DNA of 64,000 bases from Acorus gramineus (Eukaryota; Streptophyta; Magnoliopsida; Acorales; Acoraceae), in the NCBI GenBank assembly GCA_030737835.1, contig JAUJYN010000069.1, positions 246,758 to 310,757 of the forward strand, written 5' to 3'. The position numbers and the translations under genes are program-made. How positions within the stretch are numbered: the stretch's first letter is position 1; each line of letters opens with the position of its first letter. Positions 47,344 through 58,941 of the stretch are shown piece after piece. A model generated the notes under the pieces. The model did not search any database, was not told the DNA's origin, and saw only the letters and a program-made list of their open reading frames with translations.

Positions 47344-49649
47344 TAACGTAGCAAAAAACTGATAAGAAGATCCAACAATCGTTGAGATCTCATAAGTTCC
47401 TTGAATCCACTCCACAAGGAAGAAAACTCAAAACAGAGAAAATTTGAAATATTATTGATAATAAACTATCAACCCTAAATTACAAGTCTGCTATTTATAC
47501 TAAAAACATAAAATTAAAAAATTACTAAAAATAGTAAAATTCGAAAACTAATTTTTCTGATTCTATGAAATCCTAAATGATCATAGGAATTGATAAAAAT
47601 AAATTCTGATCTGTTATGATTGAGATATCACAAATCTAAAACTTACTAAAAATAGTAAAATCTCTAATTTTAAATCTTAAATAAATGAATTTTTGAATTT
47701 TTGAAAAATAAGAATTGTTAGTTGTATAACAACTAATCCAGAATATCTCCTTGATAAATTTCACCATGTAAAATTTTGTGCGATTCTGAGATCGTGACCA
47801 TTGATTTATAACTTATTTGGTGGACCTCAATTGGTGGTCCCATCTGCATAATCTATCCTACATCAGACTCCTCTTCTTCAAAAGAACTCGTCATCGAGTT
47901 TTTCTGCTCTTCGATTGATGTTTCCTTGCAGACGTTTTCTTGATTTCAAATTTCTTTTCAATCAAATCGATCATATAGAAAGTTGAATGCACGTCAATTT
48001 GTAGCCCAAACCTCTTCACCATTGTAGTAGTCGCAAAGTCTTCATCGTTATCATTGTTGATGATGGCATCCAAAACACTCTTGTTGATATATAGTGCATA
48101 TATCCTGCAACACGAGCTTCTGTAGGGACTCTTCCATCTTGGGGGACCGTGAAACAACTCCTCTTGTTCTCCTCCAATAACATCTTCAGAATCACCAGAG
48201 AAAACAACATCATCTGCTTCTTTATTGCTCATGTCCTCATTGATCTCTAATTCAACGATGAAGTTGATCCACTCTCCTTCTTCTACGAACTCGGTGCCAT
48301 CATATATATCATCATCGTCAGCTGTGTTGTTACTTTTGTCCTCATCAATATCTGATTCAACTAGATGTTGATCATAGGATTCGATATTCGGACTCTTTTG
48401 ATTTTTTGAAGGACTTTCTTTGGCCACCTCCATCGATCCATCAACCATAACCTGCACGCTTGATCTCTCTAATTGTGATTCCACCATTGCGGCTTGGCGA
48501 CAATTTTGATACAATTGGGGCACATATCTTTGATAATTTGGTGGTAGAAATTGATCTATGAGGAGTTGTTTCATCTCCTCCATGTACGAATAATTGTCTT
48601 CCCTTGTCGCTGTCGAGTCTTCTGGAGTTGATCCCACCAAACTGTGGCACTGCTCTTCAACAAAAAAGCCACCAATTTGATCATCTTTTCTTCTGGGACA
48701 TCCATCATCTCAAAGAATCTTTCGACTTCTGAGATCCAATCGAGAAAATCCTCGATCAACATATTACCATTGAAGTACAGAATATCCGCCTTCAATCGAT
48801 AATCATTGTGTTCCATACGCCGCCCTCTTCGCTGAGATACTTAAAATTCATCACCTTCATCCTCCGATTCTTCCTCATTATCAGTTTGATAACGAGGAGG
48901 ACGTCAAACGATATTCTGAGCAATAGGTCGGCCTTGGGCAACTCCCTTGACGCGTCTGCTATCACCTTCTGGATAACTGTTATTGGCGTTGAGGTTCAGT
49001 CCAGCGATCATCGTGCAGATCTCTCGCATTTGATCGCGTTGTTCCACGATCGACTTCCACATATCCTCCAATCCACGACCAGCATCATCAGATTGGTTAT
49101 TCCTCTCTTCGTTATTTGCCATCATCGCTCTGATACCACCTAACGCAACCAAAAACTGATAAGAAGATCCAACAATCGTTGAGATCTCATAAGCTCCTTG
49201 AATCCACAAGGAAGAAAACTCAAAATAGATAAAATTTGAAATATTATTGATAATAAACTATCAATCCTAAATTACAAGTCTGCTACTTATATTAATAACA
49301 TAAAATTAAAAAATTACTAGAAATAGTAAAATTCAAAAACTAATTTTTCTGATTTTATGAAATCCTAAATGATCATAGGAATTGATATAAATAAATTCCG
49401 ATCTGTAATGATTGAGATATCACAAATCTAAAACTTACTAAAAATAGTGAAATCTCTAATTTAAAAGCCTAAATAAATGAATTTTTGAAAAATAAGAATG
49501 GTTAGTTGTATAGCAATTAATCCAGAATATCTTCTTGATAAATTTCACTATGTAAAATTTCATGTGATTCTGAGATCAGGACCATTGATTTGTAATTTAT
49601 TTGGTGAACCTCAATTAATGATCCCATCTGCATAATCTGTCCTACATCA
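47344..49649 (-). mobile_element. Gag-only LTR element, 2.3 kb, broken
   Basis: Two similar LTRs (47344-47865, 522 bp; 49141-49649, 509 bp) are bounded by a 5-bp target duplication AACCC (47339-47343, 49650-49654). On the minus strand the LTR starts TGATGTAGGA. An initiator-Met primer site lies at 49127-49138 and a purine tract at 47866-47879. The interior encodes a Gypsy-type gag domain ([28 protein letters not shown]) and an acidic region; no pol is present. It is a non-autonomous LTR fossil, broken in roughly two or three places. LTR divergence of a few percent makes it older than the Copia. Confidence 0.85.
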
Positions 49650-49689
49650 AACCCACGCTACAAGTTTGTTGGAATCTTATCTCCGTGTA

Positions 49690-49866
49690 ACCCTAAAATA
49701 TTGAAAATTTATAATTGGTTCTTCAAATGTACTCATGACTTGCATGGGAAGCTCTCGTACATTCCCCCCAAAACAAAACAAAAAAGCAAATATGCCACTA
49801 AACAATTAAAAGCCATAGTAATCTTGCTGTTGTCATACGGTTTCACCACCTCTTTATATATCATCC
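49690..49866 (+). promoter_or_regulatory. Stranded promoter of the DUF247 pseudogene
   Basis: Matches the proximal promoters at 30471-30720 and 63290-63500, including ACATTCCCCCCAAAACAAAA, AATCTTGCTGT and CACCTCTTTATATA. The TATA box at about 49854 is now 2.9 kb from the ATG at 52789 because an LTR insertion lies between. Without it the TATA-to-ATG distance would be about 60 bp, as in the paralogues. Confidence 0.75.
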
Positions 49867-50119
49867 TGATGTAGGAGCATCTACCACCCTTTGCATCCTA
49901 ATCTCACCAAATTGGTTTTGAAGAAAGTGGTTGTTGACTTGACCACTTTGGTAGTTGATATTGGCATTTGCAAGCTCTTGTTAATTGTGTTTTATGTTTT
50001 CAAAAGTAGTTAATGTCTTGTAAATTGTATTATTACATTCCCATGTTTTGGAATTGGAACAAATTCTTGTAATTTGTGGTCAAAGTTTTAAAAAATGTAC
50101 TTTTGTTTCCATGGCATAG

Positions 50120-52366
50120 TGATGCAGCGTACGAATACGCTTTTCTGCTAATTCGATCGAAGATACAAATTCGCATGCTCCAGCGACGCTGTTGATTCTT
50201 CAAGTAAAATGCCAGTGACGTTGGGCTTCAAAGATATGTTGATTTCTTTTGAAATACCAGATAATTGGAAATTATATGTAGTTGTTGATCCTCCTAGGAT
50301 AAAAAAATACAATAGAGAAAATAAACAAATTTTAATAATCGATAATCTGAATAATCAATTGGTTTACAGGCCTATTTATAGACTAGCGAATCCTTAACAA
50401 ATTAGGATTTCAACTAATTATCTAAATCTGTAAACTATGATCCTAATAGATTAACTAAATCTCTGCAAAATAACAAACACATCTTTATTTAATCTTAACT
50501 AATATTCAAATTTGAATTTAAATTCAAAATTCAAATTCAAAATCTAACTAAAAATAAAAAAATCCATATCTGAATGATATCTGAATATTGACTAATTCTA
50601 ATTATCCAGAAAAGATATGATAAATCTAACAAATAAAATCATCCAGAATCCTCCATATGGTGGTCCTCAACATTGATTGAATGGTCCATGATCGTGCTGC
50701 ATCATTCTCTCCCTCTTCAGAAAAACTCATCTTCGAGTTCGGTTGAAGAAGTTGTGATGAAGTCCAAGCAATTGATGACGCGATTCACTGACTTTTATGC
50801 AACTAGGGCCCACCTCGAATGTCTATGGCCAACGCTTCTTGTTCGATTTTGTTGTAGGTAATCGAGGAGTTGTAACCATGATTTCGGAAGAGAATGAATC
50901 CTCAAAATGATGGTCGCACATGTGAAATGCTTCTTGTGTGAATTGAACGGAGTCAAATATTTGAGTGGATTTCTTGGGTTCGGACTCCTCCATCTCTTCA
51001 TTGAAGATCGGTGGAATATATGTTTCTTCAATTTCTTCATCAAAGATTGGTGTAAGGTTCGTCTCTTCAATCTCCTCATCAAATATAGGTGGAAGGTTCG
51101 GCACTTCAATCTCTTCATCGAATATAAGTGGAAGGTTTGGCATTTCAATATCTTCATCGAAGATGGGTGGAAGGTTCGCCTCTTGAATCTCTTCATCGAA
51201 GATATGCGGAAGGTTTGCCTCTTCAAATAGATTGTCGAAATCACCATCAATAGGCTCCTCCACAAATTGTGGAGTTGTTGGTTGTTCTTGATATCGGATA
51301 AGCGCCATTATATTCTCCATTTGATTAGTTAACGCATCAAGTCCCATGTCCATTTGATGAATGACTTGTTGTTCTATGTCATGGATGTACGGCTCTCCAA
51401 TGGGAACCTCACGTGGAACCGAACGTCTTCTTAATGACATTTTTTTTATCTCTCTCTCTCTCTTCTTTCTTTTTTTTGTTGGACTGGAATGAAAAGAATG
51501 ATATGTGGGGTTGGGTATTATGGAATGAAAACTTGGGTGTGAGGGTTTAAATGAAATTTTTCCCCTTTTTTTTTTAATTTGAAAAAGTGATGTAATCTGT
51601 TGGGGGAGGAGGTTGTATGGGTTGGCTGATTGATTTTTTTTTTTTTTTTTTTTCTTGTGTGTTTGGGTTGTACGGATGGGATGGAATATGATAATTTTTT
51701 TTTTGATAAATTGGTTGGATCACGGATTACCTCAACGAATCGATGAGGCTTTGATATCAACTGATGCAGCGTACGAATACGCTCTTCTACTAATTCAATC
51801 GAAGATACGAATTTAGATGCTCCAGCGACGCTGTTGATTATTCAAGCAAAATGCCAAGGACGTTGGGCTTCAAAGATCTATTAATTTCTTTTGAAATACT
51901 AGATAACTAAAAATTATATGTAGTTGTTGATCCTCCTAGGATAACAAAATACAATAGAGAAAATAAATAAATTTTAATAATCAATAATCTCAATAATCAA
52001 TTGGTTTACAGGCCTATTTATAGACTAGAGAATTCTTAACAAATTAGGATCTTAACTAATTATCTAAATCTGTAAACTATGATCCTAACAGATTAACTAA
52101 ATCTGCAAAATAACAAACACATCTTTATTTAATCCTAACTAATATTCAAATTTGAATTTAAATTCAAAATTCAAATTCAAATCCTAACTAAAAATAAAAA
52201 AAATCATATCTGAATGATATTTGAATATTAACTAATCCTAATTATCCAGAAAAGATATGATAAATTTAACAAATAAAACTAAAACACTAATAGGTATAAA
52301 TCATCCAGAATCCTCCATATGGTGGTCCTCAACATTGATTGAATGGTCCATGATCGTGCTGCATCA
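50120..52366 (-). mobile_element. Small non-autonomous LTR element carrying a tandem-repeat ORF
   Basis: LTRs at 50120-50704 (585 bp) and 51762-52366 (605 bp) start TGATGCAGCGTACGAATACG on the plus strand and end GTGCTGCATCA. The target duplication is CATAG (50115-50119, 52367-52371). A purine tract (50705-50719) and a Met-tRNA-like primer site (about 51749-51761) place the element on the minus strand. No gag or pol domain is seen; the interior holds one open frame (51440-50823). It looks whole for a non-autonomous element, with no evident break in that frame. LTRs differ at several positions, so it is not brand new. Confidence 0.85.
50823..51440 (-). CDS. Acidic repeat protein inside the LTR element
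   Basis: 205 codons starting MSLRRRSVPREVPIGEPYIH. The centre has about six consecutive 13-residue repeats of the form xxNLPPIFDEEIE (plus-strand region about 51000-51240), followed by a His/Cys-containing stretch (HMCDHHFEDS) and a basic end KSNKKRWP. I recognise no domain. It is not a normal retrotransposon protein. It could be captured host sequence or an element-specific gag-like product; position and orientation match the element's own coding strand. Confidence 0.5.
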   Translation of the reverse strand: MSLRRRSVPREVPIGEPYIHDIEQQVIHQMDMGLDALTNQMENIMALIRYQEQPTTPQFVEEPIDGDFDNLFEEANLPHIFDEEIQEANLPPIFDEDIEMPNLPLIFDEEIEVPNLPPIFDEEIEETNLTPIFDEEIEETYIPPIFNEEMEESEPKKSTQIFDSVQFTQEAFHMCDHHFEDSFSSEIMVTTPRLPTTKSNKKRWP

Positions 52367-52788
52367 CATAGGAATGAGATAAGTCAACATAGAAATTTTT
52401 GATCTTTATGAGACTTGTCCCCTCCCTTGGCCTATATAAACTCTCAAAGTTGAATGGGAATGCAAGTAAAATTTGATTAAAAAATATTATCTACAAAGTG
52501 AACCTAAGTAGATTCTTTTGAGTGCAAACTCTCTCTTATTTTTTTTCTTGTAATCTAATTGTGAACAATTTGAGAGTGGCGAGAGTTTCTCTTATCGTCT
52601 TTTGTTGATCGACGATCCGTAGGAGGTGGAGAGTACTCTCTTATCCTCTACGTTCAATTGGGTCAATCCGATTGGAGTGACGAGATTATCTTCTTATAAG
52701 GTCACGTCTCCTCTTTTAAGAAGGTGTTCCCTTATCACATCCATTCCAACAACAATAACAACAACAACTACTACTCATCAAAACAACA

Positions 52789-53705
52789 ATGGTTCTCCAC
52801 AAAGTCTCCCCACTCCTAAAGTCCAAATCGAACCCCCCCTTCTTCTTCCCCAAAGGTGTCTCCATCGGCCCGTACCACCACGGCAAAGCTCACCTCGCCG
52901 CCATGGAGCCCCTTAAGAAATTGATCTCCAACAGGTACGGCGCCGAGGCCCTCGAGAGGGTCTGTGGTGTGGCCGAGAGCGTGCGCAAATGTACGAGATC
53001 GATCATCCGCGCATCAAAATGGACCCCAACAAGTTCACGGACATGCTGTTCCTCAACGCGTGCTTCATCGTTCACTTCATTTCCAGCTACCACAACCTCT
53101 AGATCTGCACCTTGTCGGGGGCGTCTGTCATGGAACAGAACCACCAAGTATAAATGGAATATCTGGATCCTGTGTGTGAAGAACAGAGCATCCATGTGCA
53201 ATGAGAGAATGACACGCATGTGATAAAAATTTCCTTGAGTCGGATTGAATGACCTGAACCCGGTGTGTCAACATAAATGGATTCTAGGAGTTCGAATCCA
53301 GTCAATGTTGGTTCCATCATAATTTTTTCATGGAATGGGACCGATACACACATTCCTTTGAGGGTATAAGATATATCATGAATGTTTCACTTTGTTGAAT
53401 TTATTATTTAATTTGATTTAGAAATTGCAGTGAATTAAGTTTAATTCAATGGAAAATCTCTTTTAGTTAAGTGTAAAAGTTATTTAGTTTAATTAATTTA
53501 ATGCTATAAAAATAAAGTCCATCTTGGTATGGTCATGATTAGTTTGACTAATCTTTAGTTAGTTAATTTGATTCATGGGTTGTGAAGAGTGTTGATAATT
53601 AATTTCACTTCATGTCCTGCATGCGTCAACCAGAACTCCACCCAGGTTTCCACCACCACGGGCCAAGCTACCTCTCCGGAGTGCTTGGTCGATCTGCACC
53701 TCCAG
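52789..53705 (+). pseudogene. DUF247 pseudogene, exons 1 and 2 only
   Basis: Exon 1 (52789-53147) encodes MVLHKVSPLLKSKSN, FFFPKGVSIGPYHHGKAHLA and FTDMLFLNACFIVHFISSYH, but a one-base shift after ESVRK and a TAG after SSYHNL break it. Exon 2 (53634-53705, acceptor CAACCAG, donor GTAGAT) encodes NSTQVSTTTGQ...VDLHLQ in frame, matching exon 2 of the gene at 30777. Exons 3 and 4 are gone; LINE sequence begins about 80 bp after exon 2. Exon 1 keeps about 17 more codons before its donor than the other copies. Confidence 0.8.
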
Positions 53706-53989
53706 GTAGATCCATCTAGTTGCAAACGATATTGATTGTAGTCAACCAAGTAATGTGACTTGTCTCAGATATTTCTGTTTCTGGTCCTAGGTCAAAACTG
53801 GCTTTCACCTAGCCAGTGTCGAGTGGATGCCAGGAAACGTTAAACTGCATGGTGCCAGCTTTTGAATCGCTGGAACCCAAACCTCCTTTAGCTCCTTACC
53901 CTGAAAAAATAGATGGACATTCAAGGAAATCTGCCTCACTATTTCTGACTTGTGTAACTCCTTTGCATGGAAGCAGCGTTGACAACGTT

Positions 53990-54413
53990 CCTTCCAAATG
54001 GACCACATAACGGTCACAAAAACAACCTGCATAATAGATTGCAGGACTCCCACTGAAAAGGACTTATCAACCCACTCCACAAAACCAGCAAATGCACATG
54101 CCTGACCCTTTTGACTCCCATTTTAAACAAGACCGCCTCCCAGATGTATGCCAAAAAGGAACAGTGCATAAAGAGGTGTGCCAAGGATTTTGACCCTGAT
54201 TTCTTTCTAGTGGGAGTCCCGCGATCTATTATGCAGGTTGTTTTTGTGACCTTTATGTGGTCCATTTGGACTTATCAAGCCACTCCACAAAAACCAGCAG
54301 ATGTGCGTGCCTAACCCTTTTGACTCCCATTTTCAGCGAGACCGTCACCCAGATATATGCCTAAAATGAACAATGCATAAAGAGGTGTGCCAAGGATTCT
54401 GACCCTGATTTGT
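53990..54413. repeat. Duplicated and inverted LINE segments
   Basis: Order: B (53990-54060), A (54060-54185), inverted B (54186-54262), A again (54263-54413). Inverted B shows as TCTATTATGCAGGTTGTTTT against AACAACCTGCATAATAGA earlier. A contains ATAAAGAGGTGTGCCAAGGA twice. Confidence 0.85.
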
Positions 54414-55164
54414 TGTTAGGTCTCATGTTATTTTAGTAATAATTTATATAGAAATAGGGCGTTTTATATGAGTATTACCGTAGAAGATACAATATTATAG
54501 GTGTATAATTTGTTTGAAGCCTTTAGATTCATTGTGGTCCTTTCATCCCATGATCTTTTATACCTATTTGTGATCAACCCATGTGTCCCATGTTAAATTC
54601 CACCCACTTTACACCCCACCCCATCCCTTTGACACATAACCCCTTACACTTACCACCAAGTGACCCACGCCACACACACAAGCCAACAAAACCCACATTT
54701 TTCACTCTCTCTCCACACATTCACAAGAAAAGAAGAAGAGAAGGACCTAGGGAGGAGAAACCACCAACACCATTTTTTTCAACTCTTAAGTACTCTCTTT
54801 CACTCTTTATTTTCTTTGATTTCTCTTAATCCAACTGTTGGATCGTCTCCCACCTTTTATGAAAATTGTTGTGTGCGTCGAGTTCTATCCCCCATGTAAA
54901 TTTGAGCATCGTCCACCATTAGTCACCAAATTCCTTCATCTTACCCTTCCTTTTCGGTTGTAGTTTAGGCAACCGCGGGGCGTAGCATCGCATCCTCTTC
55001 CATGTAGCGCATGTCAGAAGCGGATATTGAACTAAGAGGAGGTGGGTGGACCGATCCTAAACTCATGAGATTATCAATTGTTCTTATTGTTTACCATGTT
55101 GAATCCATGTCAAATGAGTGATTTTTTTTAATGTTGATTTATGCATACATGATTGCAATATGGC

Positions 55165-55375
55165 TTGACCCCTGTTTCACCATAATTAACCCCCTGTTTG
55201 ACCTGTTTGACCAGAATAACCCCTGTTTTGACCAGATTTGACCCTATTGACCTGTTTGACCAGAATACATCCAGTTTTGACATGTTTGACCAGAATTGAC
55301 TCTGTTTGACCTGTTTGACCTGAATAGCCCATGTTTGAGCAGAATAAACTTGGTTTGACCATGTTTGATCATATT
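55165..55375. repeat. Degenerate TTTGACC tandem repeats in the solo LTR
   Basis: About a dozen copies of words such as GTTTGACCAGAAT and CTGTTTGACC, spaced about 10-25 bp apart. Confidence 0.85.
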
Positions 55376-56301
55376 TGATGTAGGTGCCCTGTTTAATGTA
55401 GAATTAGCTAAATTGTTTAATTTGGTTGATTCAGTAGGCTTATATAATTTTGATTGTGCTCACAGACTCCTAAGAGTTCGATAGTGGTTGTGCTACTGTT
55501 AGATTGATCGAGACGCGCGTGATTCATTGCGAGACGTAGTACTCGTCTCAGTGAGTGGATCTAACTTGACATTTTGATAGTATAGTTTTGTGCAAAGTTA
55601 TGTTTATGGTAGCTGTAATATAAATTAAGTTTGCTTGACTTTTGTGGCATCCACAAATAATATTAAGGCATGTTATTATGTTATTTCACAGTATGCTAGC
55701 ATATAAGTTAAACTTGGAATATTTAATTAAAGTTAGGATTTATTATTATTAAGCATGTACTATCTTGAATGCATGACCATGATTGATTATTGTTAACTCC
55801 TGCATATTAAGTTATGTTTTCAGTATGTTTTATGATTCTTTTTTTTTCTATAATCCAGTTAATACATAGCTAAGGATAGGGGGTCTGATCGTATGGGTCG
55901 ATCCCGTTACCTATTATGGGTTATCTCATAAGGCCTCGACTGGTGTGTGTCAAGCCTGTTTGGGATAATCTCGATTATGATTCTTCGTGTGAGTTGAGTG
56001 CGCACCTACAATTGAGGCGAGGGTAAACTCTAGGTGTCCTTCACGAGGGAGCGTTTTCGAGGTTCATCGTGGACACCCACGGTATCCGGTAGATGAAATC
56101 GGCCACACGTCAGAGTGGTTGATGACAGAGAGCCTTAGCCAATATTGTGGGTTTGACGACCCTGTTCGCAAAGTGATGATGCCTAAGGCAGGTTCCATTG
56201 GTGCGGTTTAGGTTGCAGTCGGGCTTTGGTGGACTAGGAGAAGTCATTGTGCGACAAGAGAAAATATGAGACGTTTGTATGTAGTGATATTTTAGTCACT
56301 A

Positions 56302-56303
<2 letters not shown>

Positions 56304-56346
<43 letters not shown>
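56304..56346. repeat. (TA)n microsatellite
   Basis: About 21 TA units inside the solo LTR. Confidence 0.95.
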
Positions 56347-56347
<1 letters not shown>

Positions 56348-58015
56348 CGTTGCTAACATGGGATGGATCCCCTGTGGTATGGGACGCAGACGGATCTGTC
56401 TTTATGTTAGGGACATAATGAGGTAAGTGTGCGTTGACCTCCTGTGATATGGGACACAGGTTGGTCGGCTTGTGCTAAACCATTCATTCATAAAATTATT
56501 TATGGATATCGTGAAAACTGTACTTTGAGGTGTTTTATAGTTAATTCCATTCACTAGACCTTCACCGGCTTACCCCCCCCCCCATTGTTATGGGTTTTCT
56601 TTCAGGTGTTGCGCAGGGCGGGGGACTGGATCGGTCAATTTGGGATGCTGTCATAGCTTTTTGTGCGCCTCCCGGTGATCTAGTTAGAGCCTGTCAGCTG
56701 TTCTATAATTCTTTTTGGTCAGGTGTTTTGTAGCTTTTGTTGGTATGTATCATGTAATTTTTGTAATTATGACTTATGTTTACACAGGACGGTGATTGTG
56801 AATTCTTTTGAGGGCCAACTATATCTGCTCCTTGGCCTTATACTGTGTATATGTGTATATACTCTTCTGTTGCTATCTCTTGCCCTTCAGTCCTTTGTTA
56901 TCCTGTGATTTAATCTGATTAAGATATACTCGGTATCATATATTTGTCACTCCTTGGAGACGGCCGCTCTAGGGGTATGACATTTGCATAGTGGGCATAA
57001 AGTGTCCCTCACCAGCCCTTTGCTTTGTAACAGCTCCAGTGTGGGAGTTTTTCCATGAAGATCAACAAGCTAGGCACAAGCCAAAAATTTGGGAGGTTGG
57101 TATTTTTGCCAAACCCACTTGGTCCACTTTAATTGGACACCTGAGGATCTAAGGAATTTCCATGCCGTGGTAGCTAGTAGGGAAATATCCGGAGATACTA
57201 AGCGACCTAGTCAGTGTATCCACTCTTGGTCCCCCACATTCAAGGTTACTAATTTGAGACCACAAAATCCCAACTAGGATTCCACCAATCAGGTTTGGAC
57301 CAATTACCATGGTGTCTAAGGGCAGCGACCATGAGGTCAGGGTGGTCCTCCCAGTGCTGAGATGTCACTTCCAGACAGCCACGAGTCCTCCCAAACTGAG
57401 ACTTTCTCCCCTAAGAAGACGAGAAAGCGAATGCAAGGTTGAATCCAATGTCTTAAGGACAGGATCCGAGGCCATATCCAAGAACCGGATGGAGTAGGTC
57501 TAACCTTCCAAATATTTTGCCTAGACAAGTAGTGTTTGGACACCCAATCAATCCAAAGTGATCTTGACCCTGAAGCCACCTCCCAAAAACGTGCTCCAAT
57601 TGCATCCCGTGACCATTCCCCGATACGCTTCAGTCCCAATTCTCCCTTCTCCTTTGGAAGACAAACTGCAGACCAGTTTACGTGGATGAGTGCTCATTTC
57701 AGGGACGGACCACCCCATAAGAAGGCCCAAATAATTTTCTCTAATGCTTTGATGGTAGTTGAGGGCAGAGCAAAAGCGAAGGTCCAATAGAGTTGGAGAT
57801 TAAATGGAACAGTTTTTGGCAAGTTCATGCCAACATTGAAGCCATTTCCCTTGCTTGTCTACTAGAGGAAGACAGTGTTTAGAGGGGAGAGCCCCAGTAA
57901 ACAGGGGCAGACCCAAATACGTGACCGGCAAGGATCCACGAGGGATACCGATCTTCGTAGAGAAGTGAAGGTGAAGTTCTTCACGGCCACCGCGTAAGAT
58001 TGCAGATAACTTCTT

Positions 58016-58941
58016 ACACTAAACGAGTTGAATATATAACTTCTTACATTTTATTAACCTCGTAACTCTATGAACTCGTGCAAGCCTCCTCCCCTAAATC
58101 ATTGTTCTTTTGGTCTCCAAAGCAACGGGAAGTAATTCTTTTGATAGTGTTATACTATAATTGCCCATGAGACCTTTTTATATTAAAAAAAAATTTGGTA
58201 AAGGCTCTCGCTAATTATGTTATATCTCATTAAGAAATGTTATTTTAAAAAATAGATTTATACAATTCGTTGAAATATATATATTAATTGATATATATCT
58301 TTGAATAAACATGTTTCATTCAATTCATTTGTGCATATATATATTTCTTTTCTTTCGCAAAAGTGTTTATTTCATTAGAAGAAATATTAATATTTAAAAA
58401 AAAAATTCAAAACATATTCAAAATTCAAATGATAAAAGTGATTATAGAAATGATTGAATGTAATATTTTTTTAAAGAAAAATTAAAGGTTAGTTTACTTG
58501 GTATTTAATTTGATGGATGGGTGATACACAAACACACATGCATTATGTATGTGTATCAATTGTATTGCATTGCTGGCCAGCAGCATAAGGAGTTCTTTGT
58601 TACGTTTGTCGTTCTAAACAATTGGCTACTCATTAGGTTACTAATTAGTTATCTATCATTTCTTTTTTTTTCTTTTCTTTTCCTTTTCCTTTTTCTTTTT
58701 TTTTTTCTTTCTATTGGAAAGAAAAGGGGCACGTTTGTGTATGGGAAACAATTTTTTCCACTTTGCAACTCACACATGTTTCTTTTTGTCTTGGCATTGT
58801 CTTAGCATATGGACGAAAAGTCTCATTCTTGACTTACCATGTGGCTTACAAGCCTACAGCCTTGCTAATGTTTAGAGAGATTTATTTCCTCTCCTGTATA
58901 TCAAAGTTCGTATAATTGTTTCACACATATAATTGTTTTAT
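58016..58941. other. AT-rich intergenic sequence
   Basis: No gene seen; T-rich runs at 58660-58710. CACACATATAATTGTTTTAT just before the MULE is echoed as CACACATACGTACAATTGTT just after it. Confidence 0.45.

Larger units (their letters stand above)
49867..52737 (+). mobile_element. Solo LTR (~620 bp) holding a nested LTR element
   Basis: Starts TGATGTAGGAGCATC and ends TTCCCTTATCA, flanked by CATCC (49862-49866, 52738-52742). A promoter-like CCTATATAAACTC at 52431 fits an LTR. No internal region of its own element is present, so it is a solo-LTR fossil. It sits between the TATA box and start codon of the DUF247 copy and was itself the target of the 2.2-kb element at 50120. Confidence 0.8.
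54414..56982 (+). mobile_element. 2.57-kb solo LTR inside the LINE
   Basis: Starts TGTTAGGTCTCATG and ends GGGGTATGACA, flanked by TTTGT on the left (54409-54413) and TTTGC on the right (56983-56987), a 5-bp target duplication with one change. No internal region is present. Size and ends suit a Ty3/Gypsy LTR. It contains a CT-rich leader (about 54580-54800), the TTTGACC repeats and a (TA)n run. Orientation is uncertain; plus is assumed from the leader. Confidence 0.75.
53785..58015 (-). mobile_element. LINE ORF2 remnant split by a solo LTR
   Basis: Minus-strand pieces of a plant L1-type LINE. At about 58010-56988 are GSLPVTYLGLPLFTGALPSK, GLKRIGEWSRDAIGARFWEV, SLWIDWVSKHYL, SVWEDSW and CPLCK. 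At 54413-53785 are SLAHLFMHCSFLAYIWEAVL and VTVMWSIWKERCQRCF. Read across the LTR insert, the zinc-binding part is CPLCK...H...C, the usual end of LINE reverse transcriptases. Truncated at both ends, with stops. The left piece is locally rearranged (see 53990-54413). Confidence 0.75.

Noticed and set aside
54581-54899. Two overlapping His/Pro/Thr-rich frames
   Set aside because: They lie in the CT-rich leader part of a solo LTR and have no domain.
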